This document shows positions 6,119-6,141 of a stretch of DNA of 6,141 nucleotides, one piece after another. How positions within the stretch are numbered: position 1 is the stretch's first letter; each line of letters starts with the position of its first letter. Source of the stretch: Zoogloeaceae bacterium (lineage in GTDB: Bacteria > Pseudomonadota > Gammaproteobacteria > Burkholderiales > Rhodocyclaceae); NCBI GenBank assembly GCA_031282665.1, contig JAITDH010000219.1, forward strand, positions 1-6,141. Direction: 5' to 3'. Under the pieces are notes generated by a model, which was not told the DNA's origin, searched no databases, and was given only the letters and a program-made list of their open reading frames with translations. A program made the translations under genes and the position numbers.

Positions 6119-6141
6119 GCGTTGGAACGGAGCGAAGGCGA

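Noticed and set aside
1..6141. A new or accessory biological system such as defence, mobile or biosynthetic genes
   Set aside because: Every base except short spacers and the 23-base edge belongs to a conserved housekeeping gene on the minus strand. No transposase, integrase, toxin-antitoxin pair, array or unassigned gene besides DUF4845 is present.

Overview
The window is a fully packed, single-strand gene cluster. Seven genes all lie on the minus strand, so transcription runs from high to low coordinates: lepA, lepB, a DUF4845 gene, rnc, era, recO and the start of lnt. The genes are conserved bacterial housekeeping genes. The block lepA-lepB-DUF4845-rnc-era-recO is characteristic of Beta- and Gammaproteobacteria, and the protein sequences read as proteobacterial. 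A betaproteobacterium or close relative is my best guess. This rests on the DUF4845 gene between lepB and rnc and on the overall sequence feel, not on a computed phylogeny.

Layout in transcription order: lepA (6118-4328, complete, with only 23 bases of upstream sequence in the window); lepB (4318-3509); DUF4845 small membrane protein (3497-3141); rnc (3141-2425); era (2428-1541, GTG start); recO (1519-740); lnt (746 to the window edge, N-terminal 248 residues only). All junctions are tight: gaps of 9, 11 and 21 bases, and overlaps of 1, 4 and 7 bases. There is no space for an independent terminator or a conventional promoter between genes, so this looks like one operon with extensive translational coupling. 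Clear Shine-Dalgarno sequences precede lepB and the DUF4845 gene. rnc and recO lack a convincing one.

Functionally the cluster mixes translation and ribosome maturation (LepA/EF4, RNase III, Era), recombinational repair (RecO) and envelope protein maturation (signal peptidase I, Lnt). The lepA-to-recO part is the standard arrangement. The unusual part is the downstream end: recO overlaps lnt, whereas in many Proteobacteria recO is followed by pdxJ and lnt sits near ybeX/ybeY.

I found no mobile element, RNA gene, CRISPR, defence system or plausible new biological system. The points most worth checking are the recO-lnt junction, a perfect 18-base palindrome inside the DUF4845 gene upstream of rnc, and a 9-base tandem duplication that makes up almost the whole era-recO spacer. 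Long open frames on the plus strand are codon-aligned mirror images of the real genes and are not called.
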